Shown here piece after piece: positions 27,174-37,500 of a stretch of 57,721 bases of DNA; position 1 is the stretch's first letter, and every line of letters begins with the position of its first letter. Position numbers and translations under genes: made by a program. Below the pieces are notes generated by a model, which saw only the letters and a program-made list of their open reading frames with translations, searched no databases and was not told where the DNA came from. Source of the stretch: CAYYNP01 sp964472545 (GTDB taxonomy: Bacteria > Planctomycetota > Planctomycetia > Pirellulales > Thermoguttaceae); contig CAYYNP010000023.1 of the NCBI GenBank assembly GCA_964472545.1, positions 1 to 57,721 on the forward strand, written 5' to 3'.

Positions 27174-30100
27174 ATGATCAAATCCCTCCCCAGATGCCGC
27201 CGGTTCTCATTTCTCGCGTTCTTCGTGTTCTTTGCGGCGGTCGTCTCATGCGTCGCCGTCTGCACGGCTGCCGAGGATTCCGCCGCACGGTTGGTCGAGG
27301 AGTCGGGCGTCAAGGGCGGGCTGATCGTCCACGTCGGCGGCGACGCAGAGTTCACCGCCGGCGTGAGAACCAACGACCGTTACGTGGTGCAGGGCCTTGT
27401 GCGAGACGCAACGCAGTTCGACGACGCCAGGGCAATGTTGGGCCGCCGCAAGCTGTTGGGCCCCGTCAGCGTGCTTCGCTTCGACGGCAAGCGGCTGCCC
27501 TACGCCGATGGCGTGGTGAACCTGCTGATTGTCGAATCGCCCGCCGATGTGCCCCGCGCCGAGATCGACCGGGTGCTGGCTCCCTTGGGCGTGATCTACG
27601 TCAGGGCCGACGACCGATGGCGGCGGCAGCAGAAGCCGTGGCCGGAGGAGATCGACGAGTGGACGCATTTCCTGCACAATCCCAGCAACAACGCGGTGGC
27701 CGCCGACACCCGGGTGGCCCCGCCGCGCCACATGCAGTGGGTGGCCGAGCCGCGTTGGGCTCGCAGCCACGACCATCTCTCCAGCATCAGCGCCGCGGTA
27801 ACGGCCACCGGGCGGATATTCTACATCGCCGACGAAGGTTCCGTCGCTTCGGTCAAGGCCCCACCGAAATGGGTGCTGGTCGCGCGCGACGCCTTCAGCG
27901 GCGTGCTGCTCTGGAATCGGCCGATCGGACCCTGGGAGAACCAACTGCGGCCCTTCCGTAGCGGCCCGGCCGAATTGCCGCGGCGATTGGTGGCAGTTGG
28001 TGATCGCGTCTACGTCACGCTCGGCTACGGCAAGCCGGTGACCGCCTTGGATGCTGCGTCCGGCGAGATCGTCAAGACCTACGACGGCACCGACAACACG
28101 CACGAGATCCTGCTGGCCGACGGCACGCTCTACGCGGTCGTTAGCCAACCGCACGGCGGCCCGGAAGACGCCACGGCCAAGGAGATCCGGCGGCTCGAGC
28201 TTTGGCGAGGGGCTTACGACGAGTACATCGTTCAGCTCGCACCGAAGCACCTCCGTGCGATCGACGCCGCCAGCGGCAAACTGCTCTGGAAGCAGGACGA
28301 CCTAGAGACGACGCACCTGCTGCCGCTGACGCTGACGGTGGCCGAGAGCCGGGTTTTCTTCGAGAACGACAAGCAGATCGTGGCGATGGATCCCGCCACC
28401 GGCGACGTGCTCTGGCGGGCCGAGCGGCCGATCGCCCGCCACCGCTACGCCTGGTCGGTTCCCACGGTCGTCGTCAGCGACGGCGTGCTGATCTCGGCCG
28501 ACCGCGGACACGACCAGCCGGTGGAAATCGAAGGCGGGGATCCAAGCGATCTCGAATGGCGCGTCTCGTCAAACCACCTGCTCACCGGCGGAGAGATGAT
28601 CGCCTTCTCTGCCGACACGGGCAAGCGTCTCTGGTCGGCCCCGTGCCACGAGGGGTTCAACTTCCCGGTCGAGGTGTTCGTCGTCGACGGCAAGGTCTTC
28701 AGCGGCGAGATGGCCTGGGGACGCCTGCCTGGCTTGACGAGGGTGCTCGATTTGAAGACCGGTGAGGTAGTCGCCACGCGGACACCGGACCAGGACAAGT
28801 ACACGCTCGGCTTCGGGCACCATCGCTGCTATCGCAATAAGGCCACCACGAAATACCTGATCCACGGCCGCTCCGGCGTGGAGTTCCTCGACGTGGCGGA
28901 GGACCGGGCCGTGGCCGACCACTGGGTCCGCGGTGCCTGCCAATACGGCATCCTCCCGGCCAACGGTTTGGTCTACGCTCCGTCGCACTCCTGCGCGTGC
29001 TACGTCTATGCCAAGCTCAACGGCTTCAACGCACTATCCGGCCAACGCGCCACCCAGTTGAGCGAAACGCCCAACCGTCTGCAACGTCTTCTCCCTCTCC
29101 CTCCGGGAGAGGGCCGGGGTGAGGGTACCCAAGAGTCAACTGGCCAGACGCACGTTTCCCCGGCCACAAGTGACCTCGACTGGCCCACCTACCGCCGCGA
29201 CGCCGCCCGCAGCGGTGCCACTCCGGCGCCGCTGTCGCCCCATCTCGGCCCGCGCTGGCAGCACGCCCTGCCCGGCCCGCTCACGGCGGTCGTGGTGTCC
29301 GACGGCACACTCTACGTGGCCCAACGCGAGGCCCACACGCTGCACGCGCTGGACGCCGACGACGGCTCCCCGCGATGGCAGTTCACCGCTGCCGGACGGA
29401 TCGATTCGCCGCCGACGGTCCTCTCCGGCCGGGTCTACTTCGGCTCGGCCGACGGCCACATGTATTGCCTGCGGGCGGAGGACGGGGCTTTGGCGTGGCG
29501 GTTCCGCGTGGCGCCCGAGCCGCGGCAGATCGTCGCCTACGGCCAGTTGGAGTCCGTTTGGCCGCTACACGGCAACGTGTTGGTTTGCGAGGATCCGCAG
29601 CGATCGAAGAGTGGCGTAGCGTATGCCGTGGCCGGTAGGACGTCGTACGTCGATGGCGGGCTGTTCCTCTGCGGTGTGGATGCGGTCACGGGCGATTTGC
29701 TGGTCAACCGCCGCATTTCACACCGCGATCCCGAAACGGGGCTCCAGCCGCAAGACACGGTTCGCGGTACGCACATGCCCGGCACCATGCCCGATGTCCT
29801 TTCAACCGACGGCGAGTCCCTCTTCATGCGGCATACGCGGCTCGATTTCCAGGGTGAGTCGCTGCCGGAAGACGTCGACCACCTGTTCACGTCGGCCGGG
29901 TTTGTCGACGACTCCTGGTGGCATCGTTCCTACTGGCAACTCGGCCGCGCGATGGGCGGCGGCTACGGCGGATGGACGTCGGCCGGCAAGCGGAGCATCT
30001 CCGGGCGTATTCTGGTCAAGGACGGCAATCGCGTGTTCGGCTTCGGCCGAAAGGACTACGCGATCACCGGCAGCCATCTGGGAATGCAGTCGGAATACCA

Positions 30101-31577
30101 CTTGTACGCCGCAAACGTCGACACCGCCGCAGCGCCCCAGGCCCCGAGAGACGCACGCCGCGGCAAGCCGGCCCCGAAATGGGAATACGGCTGGTCGCAG
30201 CCGATGCCTTTCTTGGTTCGCGCGATGGTATTGGCTGGCAGAACGCTCTTCATTGCCGGCCCGGCCGAGGTCGGCGACTTGCAGCGCGAGAAACCCGAGG
30301 GGTCCGTGTCGTTATGGGCCGTGTCGGTGGACGACGGCAGTAAGCTGGCGGAGTACGAGTTGAACGCCGTGCCGGTCTTCGACAGCTTCGCGGTCGCCGG
30401 AAACGGCCTCTACTTCACCACCGTCGACGGCCAGGTCGTATGCTATCGGGAGCAAGCAGCCGCGACCAATGCCACGGCCAGCGCCGAGGACGACGGCTTC
30501 CGGCCGCTGTTCAACGGCAAGGACCTTTCCGGCTGGGTCCCCGTCAACACGGCTCCGTCGACCTGGTCGGTGGCCGACGGCATGATCGTCTGCTCGGGCC
30601 AGCCCATCGGCGAGATCCGCACGGAGCGGATGTACCAGAACTTCATCCTCGAACTCGAGTGGCGGCACATGAAGCCCCGTGGAAACGCGGGCGTGTTCGT
30701 CTGGGCCGACGACATCACCGCGCCGGGGCAACCGTTTCACCGGGCCGTCGAGGTGCAAGTGCTGGAGAACGCCTACGGCAACAGCCGCGGGCATACCACG
30801 CACGGCGACATCTTTCCCATCCACGGTGCCAACATGGTGCCGATCAACGGCCGCGGCGGTAGCCGGGCGTTCCCTACCGAAAACCGCTCGCTGCCGAGTC
30901 CGCAGTGGAACCACTATCGCATCGTCTGCCAGGACGGCACGATTTCGCTGGCCGTCAACGGCAAGATCGTCACCCGCGGCAAAGAGGCCAGCCCTCGCAA
31001 GGGATACATCTGCCTGGAATCGGAAGGCGGGATCGTCCACTATCGCGGCCTGCGGATCAAGGAACTGCCCGATACGCCGGTCGACCCGCAACACGTGGCC
31101 ATCGCCGACCGGGGATACCGCTGCCTCTACACGGGCGTCGATCTATCCGGCTGGAAGACCGCCGAGGGCGAGCGGAGCGGCTGGCGGTCGAACAACTGGG
31201 TGCTGTCGCACGGCAACAAGCCGGCAGGCGATGACGGGGCGATTACCAGCGACGCCGCATTCGGCGGCTTTGGGTTCATCTTCGACGTCCGCTGCAAGGA
31301 GGGCTCGCATGTTACCCGCGTGCTGCTGCGCGGCTCGGACAAGGCGGCCATCGCGATCGATCCGGACGATCCGACCATCGGCGAACACCTGGCGAAACCC
31401 GGCCGCTGGAACCGCTTCGAGGGCCGGCTCGAAGGCAGCCGGCTCACGCTGCGGCTAAACGGTCACGAGCTGTTTCGGGATCGGCCGCTTGACGGCGTTT
31501 CTGCGAACGGCCCAATCCGCATCGTCCCCGGCGGCCCGATCGACTTCGCCAACATCTACGTCCACGACTTAGAGTAG
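27174..31577 (+). CDS. Giant PQQ propeller protein with Rossmann-like N-terminus and two DUF1080 domains
   Basis: 1467 aa. ATG at 27174 is preferred over an in-frame GTG at 27165 because AAGG precedes it. A signal peptide (to about 36) is followed by a region (about 37-160) like a degenerate methyltransferase Rossmann fold (GLIVHVGGD, LPYADGVVNLLIVE). Two PQQ-like propeller halves follow; the first ends with RCYRNKAT (551-558), GACQYGILPANGLVY and CAC (607-609). A palindrome-derived linker is at about 639-652. Residues about 1106-1300 and 1313-1467 are two DUF1080 (3-keto-disaccharide hydrolase) beta-jelly rolls (LFNGKDLSGW; LYTGVDLSGW). Probably a periplasmic oxidation/hydrolysis enzyme for sugars. 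The TAG stop lies at the start of the repeat array. Confidence 0.85.
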   Translation: MIKSLPRCRRFSFLAFFVFFAAVVSCVAVCTAAEDSAARLVEESGVKGGLIVHVGGDAEFTAGVRTNDRYVVQGLVRDATQFDDARAMLGRRKLLGPVSVLRFDGKRLPYADGVVNLLIVESPADVPRAEIDRVLAPLGVIYVRADDRWRRQQKPWPEEIDEWTHFLHNPSNNAVAADTRVAPPRHMQWVAEPRWARSHDHLSSISAAVTATGRIFYIADEGSVASVKAPPKWVLVARDAFSGVLLWNRPIGPWENQLRPFRSGPAELPRRLVAVGDRVYVTLGYGKPVTALDAASGEIVKTYDGTDNTHEILLADGTLYAVVSQPHGGPEDATAKEIRRLELWRGAYDEYIVQLAPKHLRAIDAASGKLLWKQDDLETTHLLPLTLTVAESRVFFENDKQIVAMDPATGDVLWRAERPIARHRYAWSVPTVVVSDGVLISADRGHDQPVEIEGGDPSDLEWRVSSNHLLTGGEMIAFSADTGKRLWSAPCHEGFNFPVEVFVVDGKVFSGEMAWGRLPGLTRVLDLKTGEVVATRTPDQDKYTLGFGHHRCYRNKATTKYLIHGRSGVEFLDVAEDRAVADHWVRGACQYGILPANGLVYAPSHSCACYVYAKLNGFNALSGQRATQLSETPNRLQRLLPLPPGEGRGEGTQESTGQTHVSPATSDLDWPTYRRDAARSGATPAPLSPHLGPRWQHALPGPLTAVVVSDGTLYVAQREAHTLHALDADDGSPRWQFTAAGRIDSPPTVLSGRVYFGSADGHMYCLRAEDGALAWRFRVAPEPRQIVAYGQLESVWPLHGNVLVCEDPQRSKSGVAYAVAGRTSYVDGGLFLCGVDAVTGDLLVNRRISHRDPETGLQPQDTVRGTHMPGTMPDVLSTDGESLFMRHTRLDFQGESLPEDVDHLFTSAGFVDDSWWHRSYWQLGRAMGGGYGGWTSAGKRSISGRILVKDGNRVFGFGRKDYAITGSHLGMQSEYHLYAANVDTAAAPQAPRDARRGKPAPKWEYGWSQPMPFLVRAMVLAGRTLFIAGPAEVGDLQREKPEGSVSLWAVSVDDGSKLAEYELNAVPVFDSFAVAGNGLYFTTVDGQVVCYREQAAATNATASAEDDGFRPLFNGKDLSGWVPVNTAPSTWSVADGMIVCSGQPIGEIRTERMYQNFILELEWRHMKPRGNAGVFVWADDITAPGQPFHRAVEVQVLENAYGNSRGHTTHGDIFPIHGANMVPINGRGGSRAFPTENRSLPSPQWNHYRIVCQDGTISLAVNGKIVTRGKEASPRKGYICLESEGGIVHYRGLRIKELPDTPVDPQHVAIADRGYRCLYTGVDLSGWKTAEGERSGWRSNNWVLSHGNKPAGDDGAITSDAAFGGFGFIFDVRCKEGSHVTRVLLRGSDKAAIAIDPDDPTIGEHLAKPGRWNRFEGRLEGSRLTLRLNGHELFRDRPLDGVSANGPIRIVPGGPIDFANIYVHDLE
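29089..29126. repeat. Interspersed palindrome inserted in frame inside the PQQ gene
   Basis: The core CCCTCTCCCTCCGGGAGAGG and the following GCCGGGGTGAGGGT match a well-known dispersed intergenic element. Here it lies within the coding sequence of the gene at 27174, encoding LPLPPGEGRGEG between the two propeller halves. Confidence 0.8.
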
Positions 31578-31712
31578 CCATCTCGCTCCGCGAGATGGAC
31601 CTGCGTCTCTTAGAGTAGCCATCTCGCTCCGCGAGATGGACCTGCACCTCTTAGAGTAGTCATCTCGCTCCGCGAGATGGACCTGCGTCTCGCGGAGCGA
31701 GACGTCTACTAT
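31569..31712. repeat. Tandem 41-bp units of the family A palindrome
   Basis: Three direct 41-bp units start at 31569, 31610 and 31651 with TTAGAGTAGCCATCTCGCTC (third unit GTAGTCATC). Each holds the palindrome TCTCGCTCCGCGAGA. The array closes with an inverted half (GTCTCGCGGAGCGAGACGTC). It separates the convergent PQQ and cysteine desulfidase genes and overlaps the end of both. Confidence 0.9.
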
Positions 31713-32988
31713 GACGCCCCTTCTCCTGCAGAATCTTCAACACCGTCGGGTCGACCTGGAACATCCCCTCCAGCGTGATTCGGCTAAGGTTGCGGATTGA
31801 ATCTCCGGCCGAGTGGCCGACCACGCCGTCGTCGGCGCTGAGGCCGTAGCCCTTCAAGGCCATCAGGCCGGAACGCAGTGCGGCGTCGACCGCGGTAACC
31901 GTCTTCATGGCACAGCCGGGCTTGGCACCGTCGCAGATCAAGCCGCCAAGGTCGCCGATCACGTTGGCCACGGCCAGGTCAATCTTCGGCAGATCGACGC
32001 CGGCCCGTTGGTAAACAATCGCCACGGCCGCCGCCACGCCGGCCGCCATGGCGCAGCCGCAAATCACCGACAGTTCGCCGACGAAGCACTTCACGTAGGC
32101 GTTGACCAGATGGGCCACGGCGATGCTGCGGATGATCTGCGAGTGCTCGACCTGCCCCTCTTGCCCCACGTTGTACGGCGTAAGAATGGCCACGATCCCC
32201 TGGTTGCCCGAGCCGCCGGAGGTCATCACCGGCTGGTTGATTCCGGCCATGCGGGCGTCGACGGCCGAAGCCACTTGGAGCTTGGTACGGTAGAACAGGT
32301 CGTCGGCAAGAAAGCCGTCCTCGTGCATTCGCCGGAGCTGCGCAGCCGTTCGCCCAACCTCGAATCCTCGGCCGGCCATCGCCAGGTTCATTTCGACGCC
32401 TTGCTGCAAGTAGGTCCGATCGTCGTCGTCGAGCCCGCCTGCCGCGGCCAACAACGTCCGCAGGTCCGTTTGAGCGAGCTGCCCGCGATAGGCGAGGGTC
32501 GCGGTCTCCCCGCCGGCTTCGGCACGCACGATCACACGGCCGTCCTTCTCGATCCGCTCGATGTTCGTGTGTCCGCCGGCCAACACGCAACGAGCCGTGT
32601 GCGTCGCGCCGAAGACTTCCACCTCGACGCGGAAGTCGGTCTCGTGATCGAGGCAATCGTTTCGAGACCCGCCGGCCTCGAGCAACGCTTGCGCAGCGGC
32701 GAGGATTTCGGGCGTAACGCCGTCGAGCAATTGCAGTTTGCCCTCTGGCCGCGCCAGCACGGCGCCCAAGGCGGCGGCAATCAGATTGCCCTTGGCCCCG
32801 CCGCTGTTTGGCACGGTGACCGCAGCCCCGTTCTTGTACGTGCCCGGATCGGTTTTCAGGCTCAGCCGCTGGGCCGGCTCGCCGAGCTGGGCCGCGGCCG
32901 TGGCAGCCGCCAACGCACAAGAGATCGGCTCGGTGCAGCCGAGGGCCGGATAGACCTCGTGGGCCAGGATCTTTTTCAATAGGTTCAC
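31660..32988 (-). CDS. cyuA: CyuA-like L-cysteine desulfidase (UPF0597 family)
   Basis: 442 aa. The family (CdsB/CyuA, DUF1063) breaks L-cysteine into pyruvate, ammonia and sulfide with a [4Fe-4S] cluster, in the cytoplasm. Family hallmarks are PALGCTEPISCALAAA near the N-terminus (C18), GTYKNGAAVTVPNSGGAKGN, the SGGSGNQGIVAI stretch, VICGCAMAAG and KPGCAMKTVTAVDAAL; the spread of Cys residues suits the cluster. L-serine dehydratase activity is the alternative within this fold. The last 17 residues (HSRRLAPRDAGPSRGAR) are encoded by the family A repeat, so the original C-terminus was probably lost or extended. No transporter gene is adjacent. Confidence 0.85.
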   Translation of the reverse strand: MNLLKKILAHEVYPALGCTEPISCALAAATAAAQLGEPAQRLSLKTDPGTYKNGAAVTVPNSGGAKGNLIAAALGAVLARPEGKLQLLDGVTPEILAAAQALLEAGGSRNDCLDHETDFRVEVEVFGATHTARCVLAGGHTNIERIEKDGRVIVRAEAGGETATLAYRGQLAQTDLRTLLAAAGGLDDDDRTYLQQGVEMNLAMAGRGFEVGRTAAQLRRMHEDGFLADDLFYRTKLQVASAVDARMAGINQPVMTSGGSGNQGIVAILTPYNVGQEGQVEHSQIIRSIAVAHLVNAYVKCFVGELSVICGCAMAAGVAAAVAIVYQRAGVDLPKIDLAVANVIGDLGGLICDGAKPGCAMKTVTAVDAALRSGLMALKGYGLSADDGVVGHSAGDSIRNLSRITLEGMFQVDPTVLKILQEKGRHSRRLAPRDAGPSRGAR

Positions 32989-33130
32989 GGGCGTTCACGT
33001 CTGCGGGTCATAGCGGTTATGAGTGCCGCATTCTACACCTCGCCGGGGCGGACGGCTACCACAGGGGCCGGCATGCTATCTTTGCGCAGAGCGTCCTTAT
33101 GTCCGCCGTCCTCGCTATGGAGAACGCCCC

Positions 33131-33538
33131 GTGAGCCAATTCAACGAGTTCATCGCCGCCACGCTTTCCGACCACAAAATCGACGACGCCGAGGTGCCGC
33201 AGATCCGAGAGTGCCTTTACGCCGACGGGCGCCTCGACATGGAAGACGTCAAGCTGTTGGTAGAACTCTACTGTCGGGCGACCGAGTATTGCCCGGCGTT
33301 CGAGGATCTCTTCTTCTCCGTGCTCGAAGAGGTCATCCTGGCCGACGGCGAGATCCAACTCAGCGAGCAGTTCTACCTGCTGAAGCTGATCTACTCGGAC
33401 CGCGTAATCCGCGACCGCGAGAAGGCGTTCCTGATGACGCTCCGCCAGAAGGCAACCCAAACAACTCCCGAGTTCGAGGCCCTCTGCGAAGAAGCCCTCT
33501 CGGCCCATCCGACGGCTTGGAGTGTCGGCGGAGTGTAG
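33131..33538 (+). CDS. TerB-like small acidic protein
   Basis: 135 aa from the GTG at 33131 (MSQFNEF), chosen because GGAG lies about 10 bp upstream and the upstream frame is not protein-like. It is predicted all-helical and acidic. The helix pairs with Asp/Glu (YADGRLDMEDVKLLVELY and EVILADGEIQLSEQFYLLKLIY) resemble the TerB/DnaJ-like metal-binding repeat of tellurite-resistance family proteins, with the D-G-x-(I/L) loop repeated twice. No ter operon is nearby. A membrane protein gene begins 117 bp downstream. Confidence 0.65.
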   Translation: MSQFNEFIAATLSDHKIDDAEVPQIRECLYADGRLDMEDVKLLVELYCRATEYCPAFEDLFFSVLEEVILADGEIQLSEQFYLLKLIYSDRVIRDREKAFLMTLRQKATQTTPEFEALCEEALSAHPTAWSVGGV

Positions 33539-33655
33539 AAATCCGCGTGGCACAGATCGTGTGCAACTCTTGTTCTGCTCGGCAGATCCCCGATAATCTC
33601 CGTACGGCTTCCAGCGTCGGGCCGTTGCCACCAGCGGCTTACGGAGGAGATCGGC

Positions 33656-34525
33656 ATGAGCGATATCGGCGGCGAACCTCGCGTTGCGTTCTTCAGTAGC
33701 CGCGCCGTACGGATCGGCGATACGCTGTTGGCCGCCGTTTTTCTGGCGGCGGGCGGCTTGCTGGCCTTGTTCTTGCCGCTGGGCCTTGCCCTTCTGGCCG
33801 CCGATGCGGGCGTTCCTACCGCGCACCTCGTGGGTGGCTACTTGGCGGTCGTGTTCCTCGCGCTGCGGGCGGTCTGGAGGTCGGTCGTCTATCGCCTGCG
33901 ATTCTGCCTCGTGTTTCGGCCGGGGCATCTCGAAGTCGGTCGCGGGTGGACCAAGTGCGAGCTGCCCTTCGACGAGATCGACGAAGTCCTCGTGCCCGGC
34001 CCGGAAGACAAGGGATGCTGGATCAAGATCCGCTCCGGCAAGCGCCTCGTCCGGGTGGTTCTCTCGCCCCGCGACGTCGACTACTGCTTCCGACTACTGA
34101 TGCAGTTGTGCCGTTCGGCGGTAGTCGTCGACGCCAAGGGGGAGGAATTGGTCCCCGTCGAGCCGGACCGGCCGGAGCGCGTTCTGCATACGCTTCAGAA
34201 CCGCGCAACGCGCATGGCGTTGGTGATGGTTGCGGTCACCTTGTTCATGGCGGCCAGCACCGTCGGAGTCGCCTACGTAGTTCTCCAGTGGCGGCGTGGC
34301 AATATCGCCGTCGAAGGCTTCGATGCGGTGTTGGTCGTCGGCAAGGCCGTAATTCTCCCCGCGGTTACCGTCGTCGCGGCAGCGTCGGCGTTCTCTTCGC
34401 ACGCCAAGGTCCGGCGGCTGCGCAGACAGCGGCTCGTGCTTGCCGAAGAAAGCGCCCGCGATCGTTGGCCGGCGGAGAGGCCGCGGGTCGACGGAAACGG
34501 CCATCGATCTGAGACGATCGGATAG
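33656..34525 (+). CDS. Membrane protein with PH-like domain, unknown function
   Basis: 289 aa, ATG at 33656 after GGAGGAG. Two hydrophobic helices near the N-terminus (residues 25-85), then a soluble beta-rich region (about 88-160: LRFCLVFRPGHLEVGRG, DEIDEVLVPG, SGKRLVRVVLSPRD) like bacterial PH (bPH) domains, then two more helices (about 190-260) and a basic tail. No family is identified with confidence. It follows the TerB-like gene and may be co-expressed. Confidence 0.6.
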   Translation: MSDIGGEPRVAFFSSRAVRIGDTLLAAVFLAAGGLLALFLPLGLALLAADAGVPTAHLVGGYLAVVFLALRAVWRSVVYRLRFCLVFRPGHLEVGRGWTKCELPFDEIDEVLVPGPEDKGCWIKIRSGKRLVRVVLSPRDVDYCFRLLMQLCRSAVVVDAKGEELVPVEPDRPERVLHTLQNRATRMALVMVAVTLFMAASTVGVAYVVLQWRRGNIAVEGFDAVLVVGKAVILPAVTVVAAASAFSSHAKVRRLRRQRLVLAEESARDRWPAERPRVDGNGHRSETIG

Positions 34526-34538
34526 GTCGCAATACACT

Positions 34539-37500
34539 CTACAGCCGCATTACGCTACCGTCCTTTAGACAGACAAAGATCCCGGCCCCTACGGCGATCA
34601 GTCCCTCGTGGACGGGCGGGGCGGGCAGTTCGCGTCGCGAGATCGTCTCGCCGTCGGCACAGCGGAGCACGTGCAGCCGTCCGCCGGCACGCCACTCGAA
34701 CGCGGCCAACGGGTCTTCCGGATCGACCGCATCCGGACCGCCGCCAATCAGGAGTTGCTCTCCCGCAACCAGGATCGCGCTGGGCCGAACCGGAATGTGG
34801 TGCTTCCACACGATGCGGTGATCGGCCGGCACACTCCCATTCCCGCGGAAGTTGTGCCCGGCGCGGTCCTTCGCGGGAGTCTCCTTATCCGCAAGGCGGT
34901 CGAAACAAAGCACGGGGAAGCCGTCCTCGCCGGCGATGTGGAATTGAAAATGCCCGGGCCCCCGGCTGTGGCGAACGCCGTAAGTACGACCGGCGTCGAA
35001 GCAGAGACGGTTGCAGAACTCGGCCCCATCGAGTTGTACGTGTGCCCGGCCGAAAAGTTCGTCGTCGAGGAACCCGGAGGCGGAACAAAGAACGGGCGTA
35101 CGCTCCCGTTCGACGGGCAGCACGACGGGGTCCTTGGCATAGGCCTTCAACTTGCCGTCGGGCCCGGAAAACTCCCACCAGTTCAGACGGCTGACGGCCA
35201 ACGTCTTTGGATCGATCTTCATGTGTTTCAAGAACAGCGACTTGCCGTCGCTGACCAGCAGATCGTTGCTGACGCCTTCGTAGTAGTCCGACTGTTTGGT
35301 CTGTTCGGTGAAGAACGTCGTGGCGGCCACCACTTCTCCGGTTTCCGGGTTCAAGGCATAGATGCGGATTCCGCCGTCGATGAACGAACTCCGCCCGGCC
35401 GTAGCATAGATCCGCCCCTCGAAGAGCATCAGCGAGCCGTGCAGCGGCCAGACCGATTCGAGCCGGTCGTCATCGAGAATCAGCCGCTGGCGCGGTGCCG
35501 CCCGAAAACGCCAGGAGAGTTCGCCATCGGCGGCCCGCAGGCAGTGGACCCAGCCGTCGCGGGTGCCGAACAGCATGAGCCCTCGGTATAACGTCGGGGG
35601 TGAGTCGATTCGGCCCGGGGCGGTCCAGAGCACGCGGCCGTCGGTGCAGCGGAGCGCGAGGACCTCGTCGCCGCGCCCAAGATAAACGGCCCGCCCGTCG
35701 CTCACCGGGGCGGTCAGTTTTCCGCCTAAGGTGACGTGCCACGGTTTGCTGGGCATCGGCGCGACATCGGCGAGCCCCGAACGGAGCGCGTCGCGGCGAT
35801 ACTGCGGCCAGGCGTCGGCGGCGAGTTGCTCGCCGACAGCGCCATGAGCCGGGCCCTTGACGAGCCGAGTTTGCGACGTGGCGGACGGGGCCGGTTCGCC
35901 TGGTGACGCTGCGGCCGGGGCCAGGGCGTTGAACCCGTCGAGCCGGTTCATCTGGTTGCAGGCACATGCCGACGGCGTCGTGTAGAGCAGACCGTTGGCC
36001 GGCATGATCCCGTAGAGACAGGCACCGCGAATCCAGCGGTTTACGACCACCTCGCCGCTTTCGAGGTCGACGTACTCCACGCCCTCCTTGCCCATCAGCA
36101 GGTACTTTTCCGTCGCCTTGTTCCGATAGCAGCGATGATGGTGATGTGAACTGACGGCACCGATGTCGTGCGTCTCGATCACCCGGCCGGTGGCGGCATC
36201 CAGCACGGCCAGGGTCGGTCCCTTCGAGGCGTTGACGAACAATCGGTCGTCCACGGCGTAGACGTTGAAGCTGGTCGTGTAGGTCCAGTCACCGTAGACG
36301 CCCCGCCAGAGTTCCTTGCCGGTTTCGGCGCCGAGGCAGAGCAGCGTCATGCTGTTGACGTCGCTCATCTTCCCGGCCTTGTGCGGTTGCCCGAAATAGA
36401 CCCGGCCGCTGTCTACCACGAGCATGCCCAGGTGATGGCTGCCGACGCCCGGCAACGGGCGTTTCGTTTCGGCTCCCTTGCCCGGCAATCCGGGACGGGC
36501 AACTCGCCACGTTTCTTTTCCGGAGCGAAGCTCGTAGGCAACGACTTCCTGGCTGGTGACCGCGACCACTCGGTTCTGCTCGGCCGCGATCATCAAGCGG
36601 CCCTGTTTCAACACGTTCGACTTGCCGCGTTCGCTCAGGTCGGCCAACGACGCCAGCGGATCGGATCGCCAGCGGATCGCTCCGGTCGCCGGATCGACGA
36701 CCACCACGGAGAGCGGTGGGGATGAAGTCGTCGCGGTCTTGTCTTCCGTCGCAACCGAAAGCACCAGCAGCCCGCCGTGATGGAGGATCTCGCAGGTGTT
36801 CTCCGTCCTTTTTAGTGTGCGGACGAGTTGGCCGGTTTCGGCATCGAGAACGCTCACCGCAGCCGAGTAGCCCAACGTCACGTAGACTTCATCGCCGACG
36901 GCCACCAACCGGCGGTGGATGAAGCGGGGATTGCCCCAGCGCAGGTTCATCGGCTCTTTGGGTGACCAGGCCTCCCAGCCCCAGTCGGGCACCGGCCGTT
37001 TCCAGAGCAATGCACCGCTGAAGGCGTCGCGGGCAACCAGCCGCCATTTGTCGGGCAAGCGGCCGCCGGCGCTGAGCGGCCCCTCATCGCTGATGTAGAA
37101 GACCCGGCCCCGGGCAGAGACCATGCCGATCAGCGAGGGGCTCTTTTCGTGCGAACGGCAGCGGCGCGGGCGGGCCGTCCACAGCAGTTGCCGCGGAAGC
37201 CCCACCCGCCGGTCAGCGGCCACGGGGTTGCCGCCCGGGCCATGCAGCCAGTGGGTCCATTCGTCGATGTCGTCCGGCCACGGCTTGGTGAGCTGGCTGA
37301 AGCCTTGCTCGGTCTTCAGTCGCGCCGTGCCCAGCGGCTTGAGCATCCTTAGGACCTCTACGCGCGGCAACGCCCCGGGGATCTCGCAGACCAGCCGGCG
37401 GACGGTGTTTTCGGCGTGGGGCAGCCGCGTGCCACTGAAGAAATCGACGCGCACCGAGTCCCGGCCGCGAAGGGCCTCTCTTGCCGCATCGACGGCCGCC

